The notes under the pieces were generated by a model. The model saw only the letters and a list, made by a program, of their open reading frames with translations, made no database searches and was not told the origin of the DNA. Shown here in pieces: positions 34,039-43,540 of a DNA stretch of 64,000 nt (its first letter is position 1; every line of letters starts with the position of its first letter). This stretch comes from Dactylorhiza incarnata. Lineage: Eukaryota; Streptophyta; Magnoliopsida; Asparagales; Orchidaceae. The translations under genes and the position numbers were made by a program. The stretch covers positions 558,001-622,000 of the forward strand of contig JAWHQI010000262.1 in NCBI GenBank assembly GCA_033032865.1. Reading direction: 5' to 3'.

Positions 34039-34380
34039 TCATATGAGAAGCTTCCCATTACTTGTGTCTATTATTGCCCTAGAGGTGGCAAGGAAGGGGC
34101 GACCGAGTATAAAGGGCACTTTGGCGTCTTCCTCAGTGTCGAGAATGACAAAGTCTACTGGGAAGATAAACCTGTCTATTTTAACTAGTACATCCTCTAT
34201 GACCCCCATTGGGTATTTTATTGACCCATCCACTAGTTGGATGCTTATTTTAGTTGGAGTTAGGGTGCCCAACCCAAGTTTTTTGAATAGAGAAAATGAC
34301 ATCAAATTTATACTAGCCCCTAAATCGGCTAATACATGCTCAATTAGATAATTGCCGAAAAAAAACAGGATCGAGAATCA
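34039..34380 (-). pseudogene. Aspartic protease of element D (Athila type)
   Basis: From 34362 the minus strand reads IEHVLADLGASINLMSFSLFKKLGL, where D-L-G is the protease catalytic motif in the form used by Athila elements. It continues with TKISIQLVDGSIKYPMGVIEDVLVKIDRFIFPVDFVILD and VPFILGRPFLATSRAIID, the flap and LGRPFL motif. The domain is nearly intact, apart from a disturbed frame near 34365. It would process Gag-Pol. Confidence 0.85.
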
Positions 34381-34399
34381 TCCCGGATCATTTAATTTT

Positions 34400-34924
34400 T
34401 TCGGTAGTTTGTTTAAACCAACTGCCAAGCTCTCTGTATTTGGAGAAACACACGAAACATTTTCAAACTTCTTTTTATTAGTTAACAAATCTTTTAAATA
34501 TTTTGCGTACTTAGGCATTTGAGAAAGTGCTCAATTTTTTGTATTGCTCCTCATTACGCTCATTTTGAATTTTAGATGGATAAGGAATAGAAGAGGTTTG
34601 AATATTGCACGGGCCTAAATTAGAACAAATTAAGTGCGGAGAAGGGGTTGAAACGTTTACCTCAGGCTTGGCCAGATTTGAGATTTTACCTCCATTCACT
34701 ACGAAGGGTTATTGCGTTCACGCTCTCCAGGGGGTTGGGCTCAGTATTGCCCAGTAGAGCACCTTGCTGGCATTTGGAGAACATTTTGGCAAGCTATCCT
34801 ATCTGATTTTCCAAGCTTTTAATGGATCCAGATATATTCTGGATGTTGGACTCATTAGAGTCAACGTATTTAGTGAAGACCTCTTCAAGTGAAGAGAGAG
34901 AACGACGCTAAAATATCAACTCAT
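34400..34924 (-). pseudogene. gag C-terminal remnant of element D
   Basis: After the primer site the minus strand encodes SLEEVFTKYVDSNESNIQNISGSIKSLENQIG, a stop, then LAKMFSKCQQGALLGNTEPNPLESVNAITLRS. This matches the helical segment and N-PKE..AITLRSG-type motif at the end of Athila Gag, before the protease. The capsid part is missing, so the element cannot make its own particle. A small frame at 34699-34511 covers the low-complexity linker. Confidence 0.7.
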
Positions 34925-34949
34925 ATTCCCCTGTAATGACGCCAAAAAC
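34925..34949 (-). other. Primer-binding site of element D (tRNA-Asp type)
   Basis: The minus strand reads TTTTTGGCGTCATTACAGGG two bases after the LTR end GCATCA. It resembles the TGGCGCCGTTGCCGGGG complement of tRNA-Asp used by Athila elements, with some decay. Confidence 0.75.
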
Positions 34950-34950
34950 T

Positions 34951-35642
34951 TGATGCTGCAAAGTTATGCCTGCAATCGATAACGACAAGTGTACCGTAAC
35001 GAAAGTAGTATAGGTTTGTGAAAACCAAGGTCATATAAAAATCCGGGAGAGTTGAAAACTTTTACTTCCGGAAAATATCAATTATTCTATCAGTTAAAAC
35101 TTGGAGTGGTTTGTTTATAAGAAAAGTACGGTGAATTAAAATGATGATTAAGCAATGGGTAAAAAAGGCTACCACTCGATCTTTGAATCACCTCGGAATG
35201 AAAATAATAGTAGAAGAACCAAGATAACTAATTCCCTTAAGAATTCACTTTAACCGTGGAGGTTCCTGAATTTTAAATGCACCTCTCTCGAGGATACATT
35301 CAACTGAGTTTAGGTTGATCAATTGAACTTTCATTCTAGAATCGAAACCCCTAAAAGTCATTTTAGCATAGTGAACCCCTCTATTGGATTTGACTCCAAT
35401 CCGAGAGATTTATGTCATCCTCTCTCGAGGGTTGCATACAACTCTCTTTATACTTGAATGATTGATTCATCTTACAAGCTTGTTCGGCTAACTAAAGAGC
35501 GAAAACAAGAATGAGAATTATATATCAAAAATATAATCTCACGTCATTAAAATCAAGGATAAATCTTAAGTAATCTAAAGAAGTGAAAGAAAGATTCTAC
35601 ATTAATTCGCAAACTATATTATTCCTTGGATTATCTCGATCG
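34951..35642 (-). repeat. 5' LTR of element D, truncated by element E
   Basis: It begins TGATGCTGCA and follows the 30484 LTR to CTCGATCGAG, where the match ends about 10 bp before element E. Confidence 0.85.
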
Positions 35643-35742
35643 AGTACATATTGTATTTGATAAAATCTATTTTGTCTCAAGGTTTGTACAGGGAGATGAT
35701 ATTCCATACAATGGAATAGGTTCAAAGGTGTGCTGATTAATC

Positions 35743-35955
35743 AGCTGAGAAAGTTTCCCTGTCTCAGCTGAACCGCTGAGACAAGGACAAGTGCCGCTGA
35801 GAAGCAACATATCTCTACTGAGCTGCAGATAGACAGAATCCGCTGAGAAGAGAAACTGTCTAAGCCGATCTACTGGGACGACAGCTACTCAACCGCTGAG
35901 ACTAAAAGCTGTCTCAGCCCCACCACTGAGACAGATTCAAATATTGAAGAGAACA
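35743..35955. repeat. Cluster of CCGCTGAGAC / GTCTCAGC motifs in element E LTR
   Basis: About eight copies of YYGCTGAGA occur in both orientations. AGCTGAGA (35743-35750) pairs with TCTCAGCT (35762-35769), and GCTGAGAC (35895-35902) pairs with GTCTCAGC (35911-35918). The cluster lies about 110 bp upstream of the TATA box at 36066. Confidence 0.85.
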
Positions 35956-36065
35956 AGTGGCGTGACACGCCTTTGGCGCAAACAGCTGTAAAGGGAGATT
36001 AGAGCCAACCATCTGTTCCGAAGGTGTCAGAGCTTTCCCTTGATTTCCGTTGGAGATGTGCAGAG

Positions 36066-36073
36066 TATAAAAG
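36066..36073 (+). promoter_or_regulatory. TATA box of element E LTR
   Basis: TATAAAAG in the context AGAGTATAAAAGAAGG, 415 bp into the LTR. The reverse-oriented E2 LTR has the same TATAAAAG at 46762-46769. Confidence 0.7.
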
Positions 36074-36765
36074 AAGGAGTTAGGGCACTTTTGAAGACAG
36101 TGGTCAAGTTCTAAACAAATTTGCTACTGTTCCATTGATGGCCCTGAACTTCTCATTCTCCTCCTGCTCACTGAATAAGGAAGAAGAGACTGAGTGATAA
36201 AGATTGCTCTTCTACAAGAAGGAGCAAGGGGATCCTTCATAGTTCAACTGAAGAGGAAGATCAGATAGTAGCTGGCTCACAAATCATCATCCAGTCAAGC
36301 TAATAGAAAGCATAAGCTGTGCTAGAACTACAGAAGACACCTTCTCTGTGTTGTCTGTTGTAGTAAGCATAAACACTCTTTTACTGTAGGGCTATTTGGC
36401 CTGAGTTGTAGGGCTGTTAGGCCTGAGATTGTAGGGATATTTGGCCTGAGTTTGTAGGGCAGTTAGGCCTGAGGTTGTAGGACGAGGAGGTGGTCTGAGT
36501 TGTAGGAGGTGGATTCCTCTGAGGTAGGGCTGTTGTGCCTGAGGTAGGGTTTAGGAAAACCTGAAAGATCCTATGGGATCTGTGCTGTAGGCTCTTGGAG
36601 CTGAGATTGGAGAAGTTGGCCTTGTCTAACACTCTGTTAGAAAGGTGAGGGGGGAAAGTGGACTACCCATAGACACACTGTCTTGGGGAACCACTATAAA
36701 CACTTGAGTGTTTTCTGGGTTTGCTTGATTACTAGCTTAGAATAGTTTTAACTATCTATATCAAC

Positions 36766-36777
36766 TGGTATCAAAGG
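36766..36777 (+). other. Primer-binding site of element E
   Basis: TGGTATCAAAGG matches the tRNA-Met complement with one common variation and follows the LTR end by two bases. Confidence 0.8.
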
Positions 36778-36844
36778 GAGGTTGTTCATAAAGGGCTAAA
36801 CTGTCTGACCAGATCCTATGTAGGTATTGTTATTTCTGAATCCA

Positions 36845-38207
36845 ATGGCTTCTAATGGAGTTCAGAAGGAAATGGGTTCCATGAAGCTTCCTATATGAAA
36901 AAAGGAAACCTTTGGCATTTGGAAACAAAGGGTTAGGCTGTACATGGAAGCTTCAGACCCTAGGATCTATATCACTGTTCAGGAAGGCCCCTTCCTTATC
37001 ACAAAGCCCTCCACCATTGTTCCAACTAGGCAGGTAGGCATGTCTTACAATGAAATGACAAGGGATGAGATAGCATTGGCTGCAATGGAGAAAAGGGCTC
37101 AAAATATTATAGTCAATGCTATTGATGATTCAACATTCCAAAACTTGGTGCACTGTGAGACTGCAAAGGATATGTGGGATACATTGATTTTTTATATGGA
37201 AGGGACTGAAGAAGTGAGGAATGATAGGAAATCCCTCCTCAATCAGGAGTATGAAGCTTTTAGGCAACAAAACCAGGAATGCATAGCTGACTGCTATGAA
37301 AGATTCTTTAAAATAGTAAATGAGTTGAGGACCTATGAAAAGACCTTCACTCATTATGAGTTAAATGATAAATTCCTAAGATCTCTAACTAGAGACTGGG
37401 ATACCAAAATCTGTGCCATCAGGGAAGTGGCAAAGCTGAGTGAAACTCCTCCTCACACTCTTTTTGGAAAGTTGCTCTCATATGAGATGCAACTATCTGC
37501 TAGAAAGGAAGAGGACACCTCCTCCAGGTCTCATGCTAGTGAGAAGTATGTGGCCCTCAAGGCTAAAGGGTCCAAGAAGAGAAAGACAAGAATTCCTACC
37601 CCTCCAAGAAGGGGTGCTGACTCAGAATACTCTAAACACTGCTCATCTGATAACATATCTTTTGATGAGGAATTTGCTGCCTTCTCAAGGCAATTCAAAA
37701 AGATGATGAGAAGGAAGCAGTGGAAGAATAAGCCTTCCTCCTCCTCACATCCTAGGAAGGATTCAAACAGGGCTGACAAGCAGCACCCCAAAGGGGACAG
37801 GTATGATTCTAAACGTGTTATACATGGTTTAGCTAATGTGATTTGTTATTGCTGCAGTAAGCCTTGACATGTCATTGCTGACTATTCAGTCAAAAGAAAG
37901 GATAAGGGTGACAATAAGCCTTATCACCAGAAGGGAAGAAAGGGTGAGAAATCCTTCCTAGCCAAGAAGGACAGAAGCTGGAGTGAATCTGAGTCATCAT
38001 CCTCAGATTTAGATGATGAAGAATATGCCTATATTGGGCTATTTGCAGCTGAGGAAGATGAGGACTTTCCTGCAGCAAAGGTGGGCATCAGGGCCACTCT
38101 ATCACATTCAGACAGTGATATGGAGGTGGATGAATATTTTAAAGAATATCTTGGCCTAATGGCCATAACATCAGATGATGAAGATTGTCAGGACACACCT
38201 GACCAGG
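36845..38207 (+). pseudogene. Copia-type gag of element E
   Basis: Start at the ATG at 36845 (MASNGVQKEMGSMKLP), then one TGA at about 36894, after which the same frame continues as GIWKQRVRLYMEASDP and the long frame 36944-37867. Domain features are ALAAMEKRAQNIIVNAIDDSTFQNLVHCETAKDMWDTL and the helical LLNQEYEAFRQQ.QECIADCYERFFKIVNEL, as in the plant copia Gag (UBN2/DUF4219). A basic, serine-rich tail follows. The zinc knuckle is destroyed: it reads CYCCSKP, a TGA in place of Gly, then HVIADY with the last Cys changed to Tyr. Beyond it an acidic, serine-rich stretch (WSESESSSSDLDDEEYAYIG) runs to 38207, where element F interrupts it. Confidence 0.82.
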
Positions 38208-38588
38208 TGTAACGCCCCTGATTTTCGTTAATTATTTTTGAGTAGTCGCTGTGATGTAATTTTAGCATAACGGCATTACGTCAGCTCGTCAGGGTTAGTT
38301 TTGGGCCTTAGCTTAGTTAAAGTATGTATTTTGGATCAAGCGTGCAAAATTTCGTGACGTTTCGGGTTAAAGAGATTAGTTTGGGTAGTTATCAAGATTT
38401 TAACTTCGGGAAGCTTTATCCCGAGGTTGGCTCATCGGAATTTAATTCTGACTTAGCTGTTGGATTCATAGCACCGATTTTTCAGTTGGGGTGCAAATTT
38501 CATAGAAATACGAGGTGATCTAGTCACCATCGCAGTTTAAGTGAAGGGAGTATTATTTAATTAACTAAATATTAAATTAGGTTTTTAT

Positions 38589-38595
38589 TATAAAA
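38589..38595 (+). promoter_or_regulatory. TATA box of element F LTR
   Basis: TATAAAA is followed about 25 bp later by a pyrimidine-rich CTCTCCCTATTCTTC stretch, a likely start region. Element G has TATAAATA and the same kind of CT-rich start at the matching place (53309-53316). Confidence 0.65.
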
Positions 38596-39084
38596 CCCAA
38601 AATTCTCTCCCTATTCTTCTTCTTCCTTCATCGATCAAAACTAGCCGCCGAGCAAGAGAGCGAGAGCGAAGCATCGTGGAGCTTCCGGCCGGCGATTCCT
38701 AGGGCTGTTGTAGTCAGAATCACATTTGGAGAGTAGATTTGGAAAGCTCTCGGCGAGATCTTCGTTCTAGAGGTGTGCTTTTCCCGTTTCGTGGAATTTT
38801 TGGAGTTAAGGTAGTGACCTAACTCCTCCTTTTTTATCCGAAAAGCTTCAGGTTTTCGTGCTCGAGTATTTCCTTGGCTTTTGGAGCGGAGAAATTCAAG
38901 TTTTCGCAAGGTTAAGGCAAGTGGCATATCCTCCTTCTCTCTTGTCATTGAAGTATTGTTTTCTTGCTTTGAGGTCTTGTCGTGTTGTTTAGCCCTTGAT
39001 TTGAGCGTTTTACTTTGCTAATTAAACTCGTGAAATCCTTGATCTTCCCCTCAAGGTCTAAATTTTTTTCCTTAGATAATTTTC

Positions 39085-39535
39085 TGCAGTTTCTCGAGAA
39101 AACCTTCCTTATTTCTCGAGAAGTGTCCGACTGCCGCCCCTTCTAGTTCTCGAGAAAGACCAGCGTTCTCGAGAAAAGTCAAGTCCAGTTCTCAAGAAGG
39201 ACCGGCCTTCTCGAGAAATTTTGAGCCTAGTTCTCGAGAAGGACCAGCCTTCTCGAGAAATTTTTTCAGCCTAGTTCTCGAGAAGGACCAGCCTTCTTGA
39301 GAAGTTGTTTCAGCCTAGTTCTCGAGAAGGACCAGCCTTCTCGAGAAATTTGTTTCATCTTAGTTCTTGAGAAGGTCTATCCTTCTCGAGAAGCCTGAGC
39401 TTAGTTCTCGAGAAGGACCAGCCTTCTTGAGAAATCTCAGACTGGTTCTCGAGAAACCCTATACTTCTCGAGAATTTCCTAGCTTCTCTCTCTCCTAGTT
39501 GTTTCTCAAGAAATCATATCCTCCTCGAGAAATCC
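39085..39535. repeat. Array of TTCTCGAGAA hairpins in element F LTR
   Basis: Twenty copies of the perfect palindrome TTCTCGAGAA or close variants occur in 450 bp: 14 are exact, three read TTCTTGAGAA, two TTCTCAAGAA and one starts CCTCGAGAA. Many pairs form a larger hairpin, for example TTCTCGAGAAGG (39231-39242), loop ACCAG, complement at 39248-39259. The array lies about 500-950 bp downstream of the TATA box, in the transcribed part of the LTR. Confidence 0.95.
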
Positions 39536-40276
39536 TAGGTCCTAGTTCCAAATCCTTGACCTATGCCTTGGACTCCTCCTCCCTCATGAAACCTTGTGTC
39601 TTATAAAGTGTATAGGGATGTTTCCAATGTCTGTACTGTGCCCTTGATCATGATTACCTCCTGTCTGAGTTTTTATATCTGCTATGGTTATGCAAAGTTC
39701 TGGGTTTCCCTTATGAATCGTCTTGAGCGGTGTTTACTTCATTTGTGACCCTATCCTTAGGGTATCATGGTGATTGTTTTCTCGGGCTTCGTCCCGTGCC
39801 TTAATTAAAGAAATTAATTAAAATGGACCATTGCCTTTAGCCTTGCGCGGTGGGCCGTGTTTGGGGGGGGGGGGGGGGGGGTAGTGGGGATTTGTTGTAG
39901 CCTTGCACGGTGGCCATTTTAGAGGTGAACCGCGAGCTTGGACTATGGTCCCGAGGACCTTGTTTGGGTGGTTGGGGATAGAGAAACCCCCACCCGTTTT
40001 GGGATTTGGGTGGCAGAGGATAAAGGACCGCCACCCGCTTAACCTGAGTTGATCAGTCTCTTTAAATAGAATTTAGAAGATAAATGAACCATGCTTGCTC
40101 CTCTATTTGGTATTTGGTGCACTTGGTGCATTGTTTAGTTCTTTGCTTGGAGTTTCCTTTTCTGTAAGTGTTGGGCTTGGGTTGGTATCCCTTATGCCTT
40201 GTTTACTTTGTTTTTCTTTGTTTTCTGCCACTTGTAATTCCCTTGCTGAGGCGTTCTTTGTTTTATTGAATGCCTC

Positions 40277-40278
40277 AG
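40277..40278 (+). other. Possible 3' splice site in element F LTR
   Basis: TTATTGAATGCCTCAG|GTTC has a pyrimidine-biased run followed by CAG|G, and element G has the same sequence at 50675-50676 (minus). It would end an intron in the leader transcript that includes the TTCTCGAGAA array. The matching donor in G is GTAAGTAT at 53128-53121; in F the donor is less clear. Confidence 0.4.
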
Positions 40279-40962
40279 GTTCTAAGATGTAGCGTCTAGC
40301 AGTGTAGCCTGGAGTCTTCGGGAGCGTTAGTTGTTGTTTTACTGCGCTGTTGTGAGGTAGTTGTTGTTAGTTTTGTTCTTGTGTTCAGACATGCGAGTTT
40401 GGAGCTAATGGGTTAGCGTCAGGTTGTTGACGCCCATTGTGCCCTTTTTATACCTTACATCTTACTTGCTAGTTAAATGCCACTACTTTTAGATCTTGTG
40501 TATCTTGCTCTCTGGGAATGATTTATGTCTAGGTGCATTATAGTTATAAAATGGCTTTTCTTTCATCCTCATTGCATTCTTTTTAACTGAAATCCTTATC
40601 TTTAAAGTCGTTTAAAGGTATTTTCTATACTTATACTATGCCTAGATATGTGCATATCATTTACTTTATGTCCTGTCATACATTTAGGACCTTAAGTGAA
40701 CTAAATCAAGTATTTTCCGCTGCAATTACATATATTTTCTCGGTGGACTAGTTGATCCATGAACTGAGAGACACGGTTCTTACCCCAAACACTAATAAAT
40801 GATTTCAAATGATGACCTATCATGTAAACATGTTTTGATTAAATAAGTAATAGGTTCCCGCCTGAGCGTCTGCAGTTGTCTCCTGCATGTTGTGGCTTCA
40901 TGACGCGTATTTTCTCTTACTCTGATATTCCCAAATTCGGAGAAAATACGGCTTGTGACAAT

Positions 40963-40973
40963 TGGTATCAGAG
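40963..40973 (+). other. Primer-binding site of element F
   Basis: TGGTATCAGAG lies two bases after the LTR end and matches the initiator tRNA-Met complement exactly. Confidence 0.85.
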
Positions 40974-41120
40974 AGAGGTTTGTTCGACAAGTTGGTCAAG
41001 CGACTAATTCTGATATAGTTTAGGTATTTGGTTTCATTGCATACACACACCGATGTGTCATTAGTATGTCTTGGATGAAGCATGAACACTACACTCATAG
41101 CATGATAAGAAGTATATGGG

Positions 41121-41300
41121 GCATATTATGTAGTATGGGATGCATAATATGTGTTTGTATATGGATCCACCATAGGTGACAACATGTGACGATTATGTAG
41201 TATGGGATGCATAATCATCATCACATGGATGCCCATTAACACGTTTTTCCTTTTCGTTATATGCAATATTATGTAGTATGGGATGCATAATATTTCATGT
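41121..41300 (+). ncRNA. Three leader hairpins with identical loop (element F)
   Basis: Three stem-loops share the 12-nt loop TAGTATGGGATG (41131-41142, 41198-41209, 41274-41285). Stem 1 is CATATTATG/CATAATATG. Stem 2 is GATTATG/CATAATC, extended by CATGTGA (41183-41189) with TCACATG (41221-41227). Stem 3 is AATATTATG/CATAATATT, extended after one mismatch. Element G has the same three in the same order and spacing, with compensatory stem changes. They lie between primer site and gag start, so they would be in the untranslated leader of genomic RNA. A packaging, dimerisation or translation role is possible; none is shown. Confidence 0.75.
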
Positions 41301-41643
41301 ATACGCCGCTCATAACATGCATTAAGGCCTTTATTACAATGCAAAGCATAACATACATTAAATAGCATTGCATAAGCACACGTGCAAAGCTAAAGACTTA
41401 TATTATGACACACGTACACCCATGATTTCAAAACGAACACAAGAAAATTCATGCATTCATGACCCTTGCACAAGAGTCAAGAGGGATGATGTAGTATCAT
41501 CCCCAAATTTAGCATAGCATCATGAAAATCCCAGAGCAAGGTGGTAACATTGGCAAGTATTTGTACATGTATGTTCTGAACCAGGCATAGTAGCATTAGT
41601 GTAAGGTTAAGTTTTGATTATAGGTTAATGCATTTAAGCAGAA

Positions 41644-42875
41644 ATGGTGCGTAAGAGAGTCGCGACTAGATATACTCCTCAGTCAGAGGGTGAGTCGTCT
41701 GTAGCGCAGAGTGAAACTTTGATCGAGAGTCTGCGCCAGAGCAATGAGTCTCTGACGAGGAAAATGGTTGCGATGCAATCGCAAGTTGAGGTGTTGTTGT
41801 CTGCCGGTGCAAGGCAGCAAGCCGCGGTGCAGGCCCCCATAGTAGAGCAATCCTTACCTACCCCTCCTACTCCCCTGGTACCCCCAGTAGCGATACCGCC
41901 AGAAATGAACTTCATTTCGCACTTTCAGAGATTGGGACCTCCATCGTATGACGGTCGAGCCGACTTCGTGGCCTTAGATGATTGGCTTATAGACATTGAG
42001 GAGATGTTCTCGTATTCAGGAATCACCGTGGATCAGAAGGTTATGGTTGTCGCATACCAGCTTAAGGGTCTCGCTAAGAGTTGGTGGTTGAGGGAGAAGG
42101 AAGGCCTTTACGAAGGATGTTCGTGGGAAACCTTCAATGGAATATTGTTAAGAAAGATTCTGCCATCGGTAGAGCAAGATCGATTGATGAATGATTTCCT
42201 GCATCTGAAGCAGAGGCAGCTCTCAGTGAGTGAGTATGAAATAGAGTTTGGCAAGTTGAGCAGGTTTGCTCCGGCCTTAGTAGCCTCGGAAGAAGGTAGG
42301 GTGAAGAGATTTCTGGGTGTTCTCCGCAGCGACATCCAGCAGCTGGCCAGCTCGTAGAGGTCGGAGAAGTACGCCGAGGTAGTAGAGGCAACACTGAAGG
42401 TTTGGGCAATTGATAATGCCAAGAATCGAGGATCAATAATGAAGAAGGGAAAGAGAAAGGTCGTAGATAAAGGGAATTCTGGTGCACCTGGCTTAGTATT
42501 GAAGAAAGGAGGTGGTGAGGTCTGCAGTTTCTGTGGCCGCCCTAGCCATCCGTTTGAAAAGTGTTTCAAGAGGAAAGGAGTTCAAAAGCAACAGCGAGTG
42601 ATGGCAATTCAGGGTGCTCCGAAGGGAGAGGTGCTCTTTCCGTTGTGCAAGCAAAAGGGGCATGATGCGACCTAGTGTTGTACCAAGGAGAAAGTCTGCT
42701 TCCAGTGCGGACAGAAAGGGCACATGAAGTTTCAATGCCCGCGAGCTCAACCCCCATTGCAGCCAGTTCTGCTTCGAGCCTTACCGTCGCCGCAGCATCA
42801 GGATAAAGGAAGAGGAAAGCTGAATGTGATAACCCAGGAGCAAGCGCAGTCTTCGACCCAAGTGATCGCAGGTTA
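41644..42875 (+). pseudogene. gag of element F with three zinc knuckles
   Basis: The frame starts MVRKRVATRYTPQ at 41644 and runs to a TAG at 42355-42357: a helical N-terminus (SLRQSNESLTRKMVAMQSQVEVLL), a proline-rich linker, then capsid (FQRLGPPSYDGRADFVALDDWLIDIEEMFSY ... WWLREKEG ... EYEIEFGKLSRFAP). The same frame continues to a second TAG at 42673 and on to about 42873. Knuckle 1 is CSFCGRPSHPFEKC and knuckle 3 is CFQCGQKGHMKFQC, both complete C-X2-C-X4-H-X4-C. The middle one (FPLCKQKGHDAT, stop, CC) has lost its first Cys and holds the stop. Two nonsense mutations inactivate it. Confidence 0.87.
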
Positions 42876-42949
42876 GACCTTAAGCCAGCTGTTAAGTCTT
42901 GATTCCTTGTAGTTTCACTGTATTAGACTAGTTTCTTTTCGCGCTTATA

Positions 42950-43540
42950 GGGAGATTTAAGGTAAAGAATCGTTGGGCGTGTGTTCTTTTCGATTCGAGT
43001 GCTACCCATTAGTTCGTGGCAAGGACATTCGTCGAGCGTCACCGTTTGACCCCTGAGCTGGGCAAGGATTCGTTTCTCATTAAGTTTCCTTCTCGTGATT
43101 TGGTATCCTCAAACTAGTGCGTCTGAAGTTGCCCCGTTCTCTTAGGAGATTTCTTAGCTATTGCTGATCTCAAGGTGTTGGACCTAGAAGACTTTGACGT
43201 GATTTTGGGTATGGACTGGTTGTCCAGTTATGTTGTTATCATCCGATGCAAGGAAAAGTGTCTGGACTTTGTGATGGACGACGGTCATCCCATGAGCATT
43301 TTTGGATCTCCGTGCCAGAGTTCCCCGATTATTTTTGTGGTATGTGTTCGGAAACTATTAAATTTTGGTTGCTTGGCTTATCTTGTTTCGGTGTTAGAAA
43401 CTGTTAGTGGTTCGCCGTTTATCGAGGGTGTTCCGGTGGTGCGAGAGTTTCCTGATGTCTCCCTGTTAGTCTTCCTAGTTTTCCGCCTGATAGAGATGTG
43501 GAGTTCATTATTGATCTTGAGCCTCGTACTCGTCCTATCG
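42950..43540 (+). pseudogene. Aspartic protease of element F
   Basis: From about 42955: FKVKNRWACVLFDSSATH, a stop, FVARTFVERH. The catalytic D-S-G triad reads D-S-S, which should impair the enzyme. After several stops the frame 43175-43576 gives LDLEDFDVILGMDWLSSYVVII, the diagnostic Tekay/Del motif downstream of the protease. The region up to RT (about 43540, FIRPSSSP) contains frameshifts. Confidence 0.82.

Larger units (their letters stand above)
30484..35642 (-). mobile_element. Element D: deleted Athila-type Ty3/gypsy retrotransposon
   Basis: A complete LTR (30484-32133) and a partial one (34951-35642) flank 2.8 kb. On the minus strand the order is 5' LTR, tRNA-Asp primer site, the C-terminal part of gag, protease, a fragment of the pre-RT region, AT-rich filler, polypurine tract and 3' LTR. 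Athila identity rests on the protease (LADLGASINLM) and primer site. RT, RNase H and integrase are absent. The 5' LTR is cut by element E at about 35642; its remainder does not reappear in the window. Confidence 0.83.
35652..36763 (+). repeat. 5' LTR of element E
   Basis: It starts TGTATTTGATAAA and ends CTATATCA, followed after two bases by TGGTATCAAAGG. The right part (36380-36620) is built of short GTAGGGCTGTT-GGCCTGAG units repeated about eight times. A related LTR in the opposite orientation lies at 46011-47152. Confidence 0.75.
35652..38207 (+). mobile_element. Element E: 5' part of a Ty1/copia retrotransposon
   Basis: It has a 5' LTR (35652-36763), a tRNA-Met primer site and a long gag. 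At 38207 it is cut by the LTR of element F, and no pol or 3' LTR follows in the window. The gag type and size suggest a SIRE-like copia lineage, but this is an inference from gag only. Confidence 0.8.
38208..40960 (+). repeat. 5' LTR of element F
   Basis: It starts TGTAACGCCCCTG and ends CTTGTGACA just before the primer site. No second copy is in the window, so the boundary is set by the primer site, the TG...CA ends and similarity to the LTR of element G, which shares both termini. A 19-base poly-G tract is at 39863-39881. Confidence 0.8.

Noticed and set aside
39085..39535. TTCTCGAGAA as heat-shock elements
   Set aside because: Heat-shock elements need TTC and GAA separated by two bases (nTTCnnGAAn). 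Here TTC and GAA are four bases apart, so the spacing does not fit.
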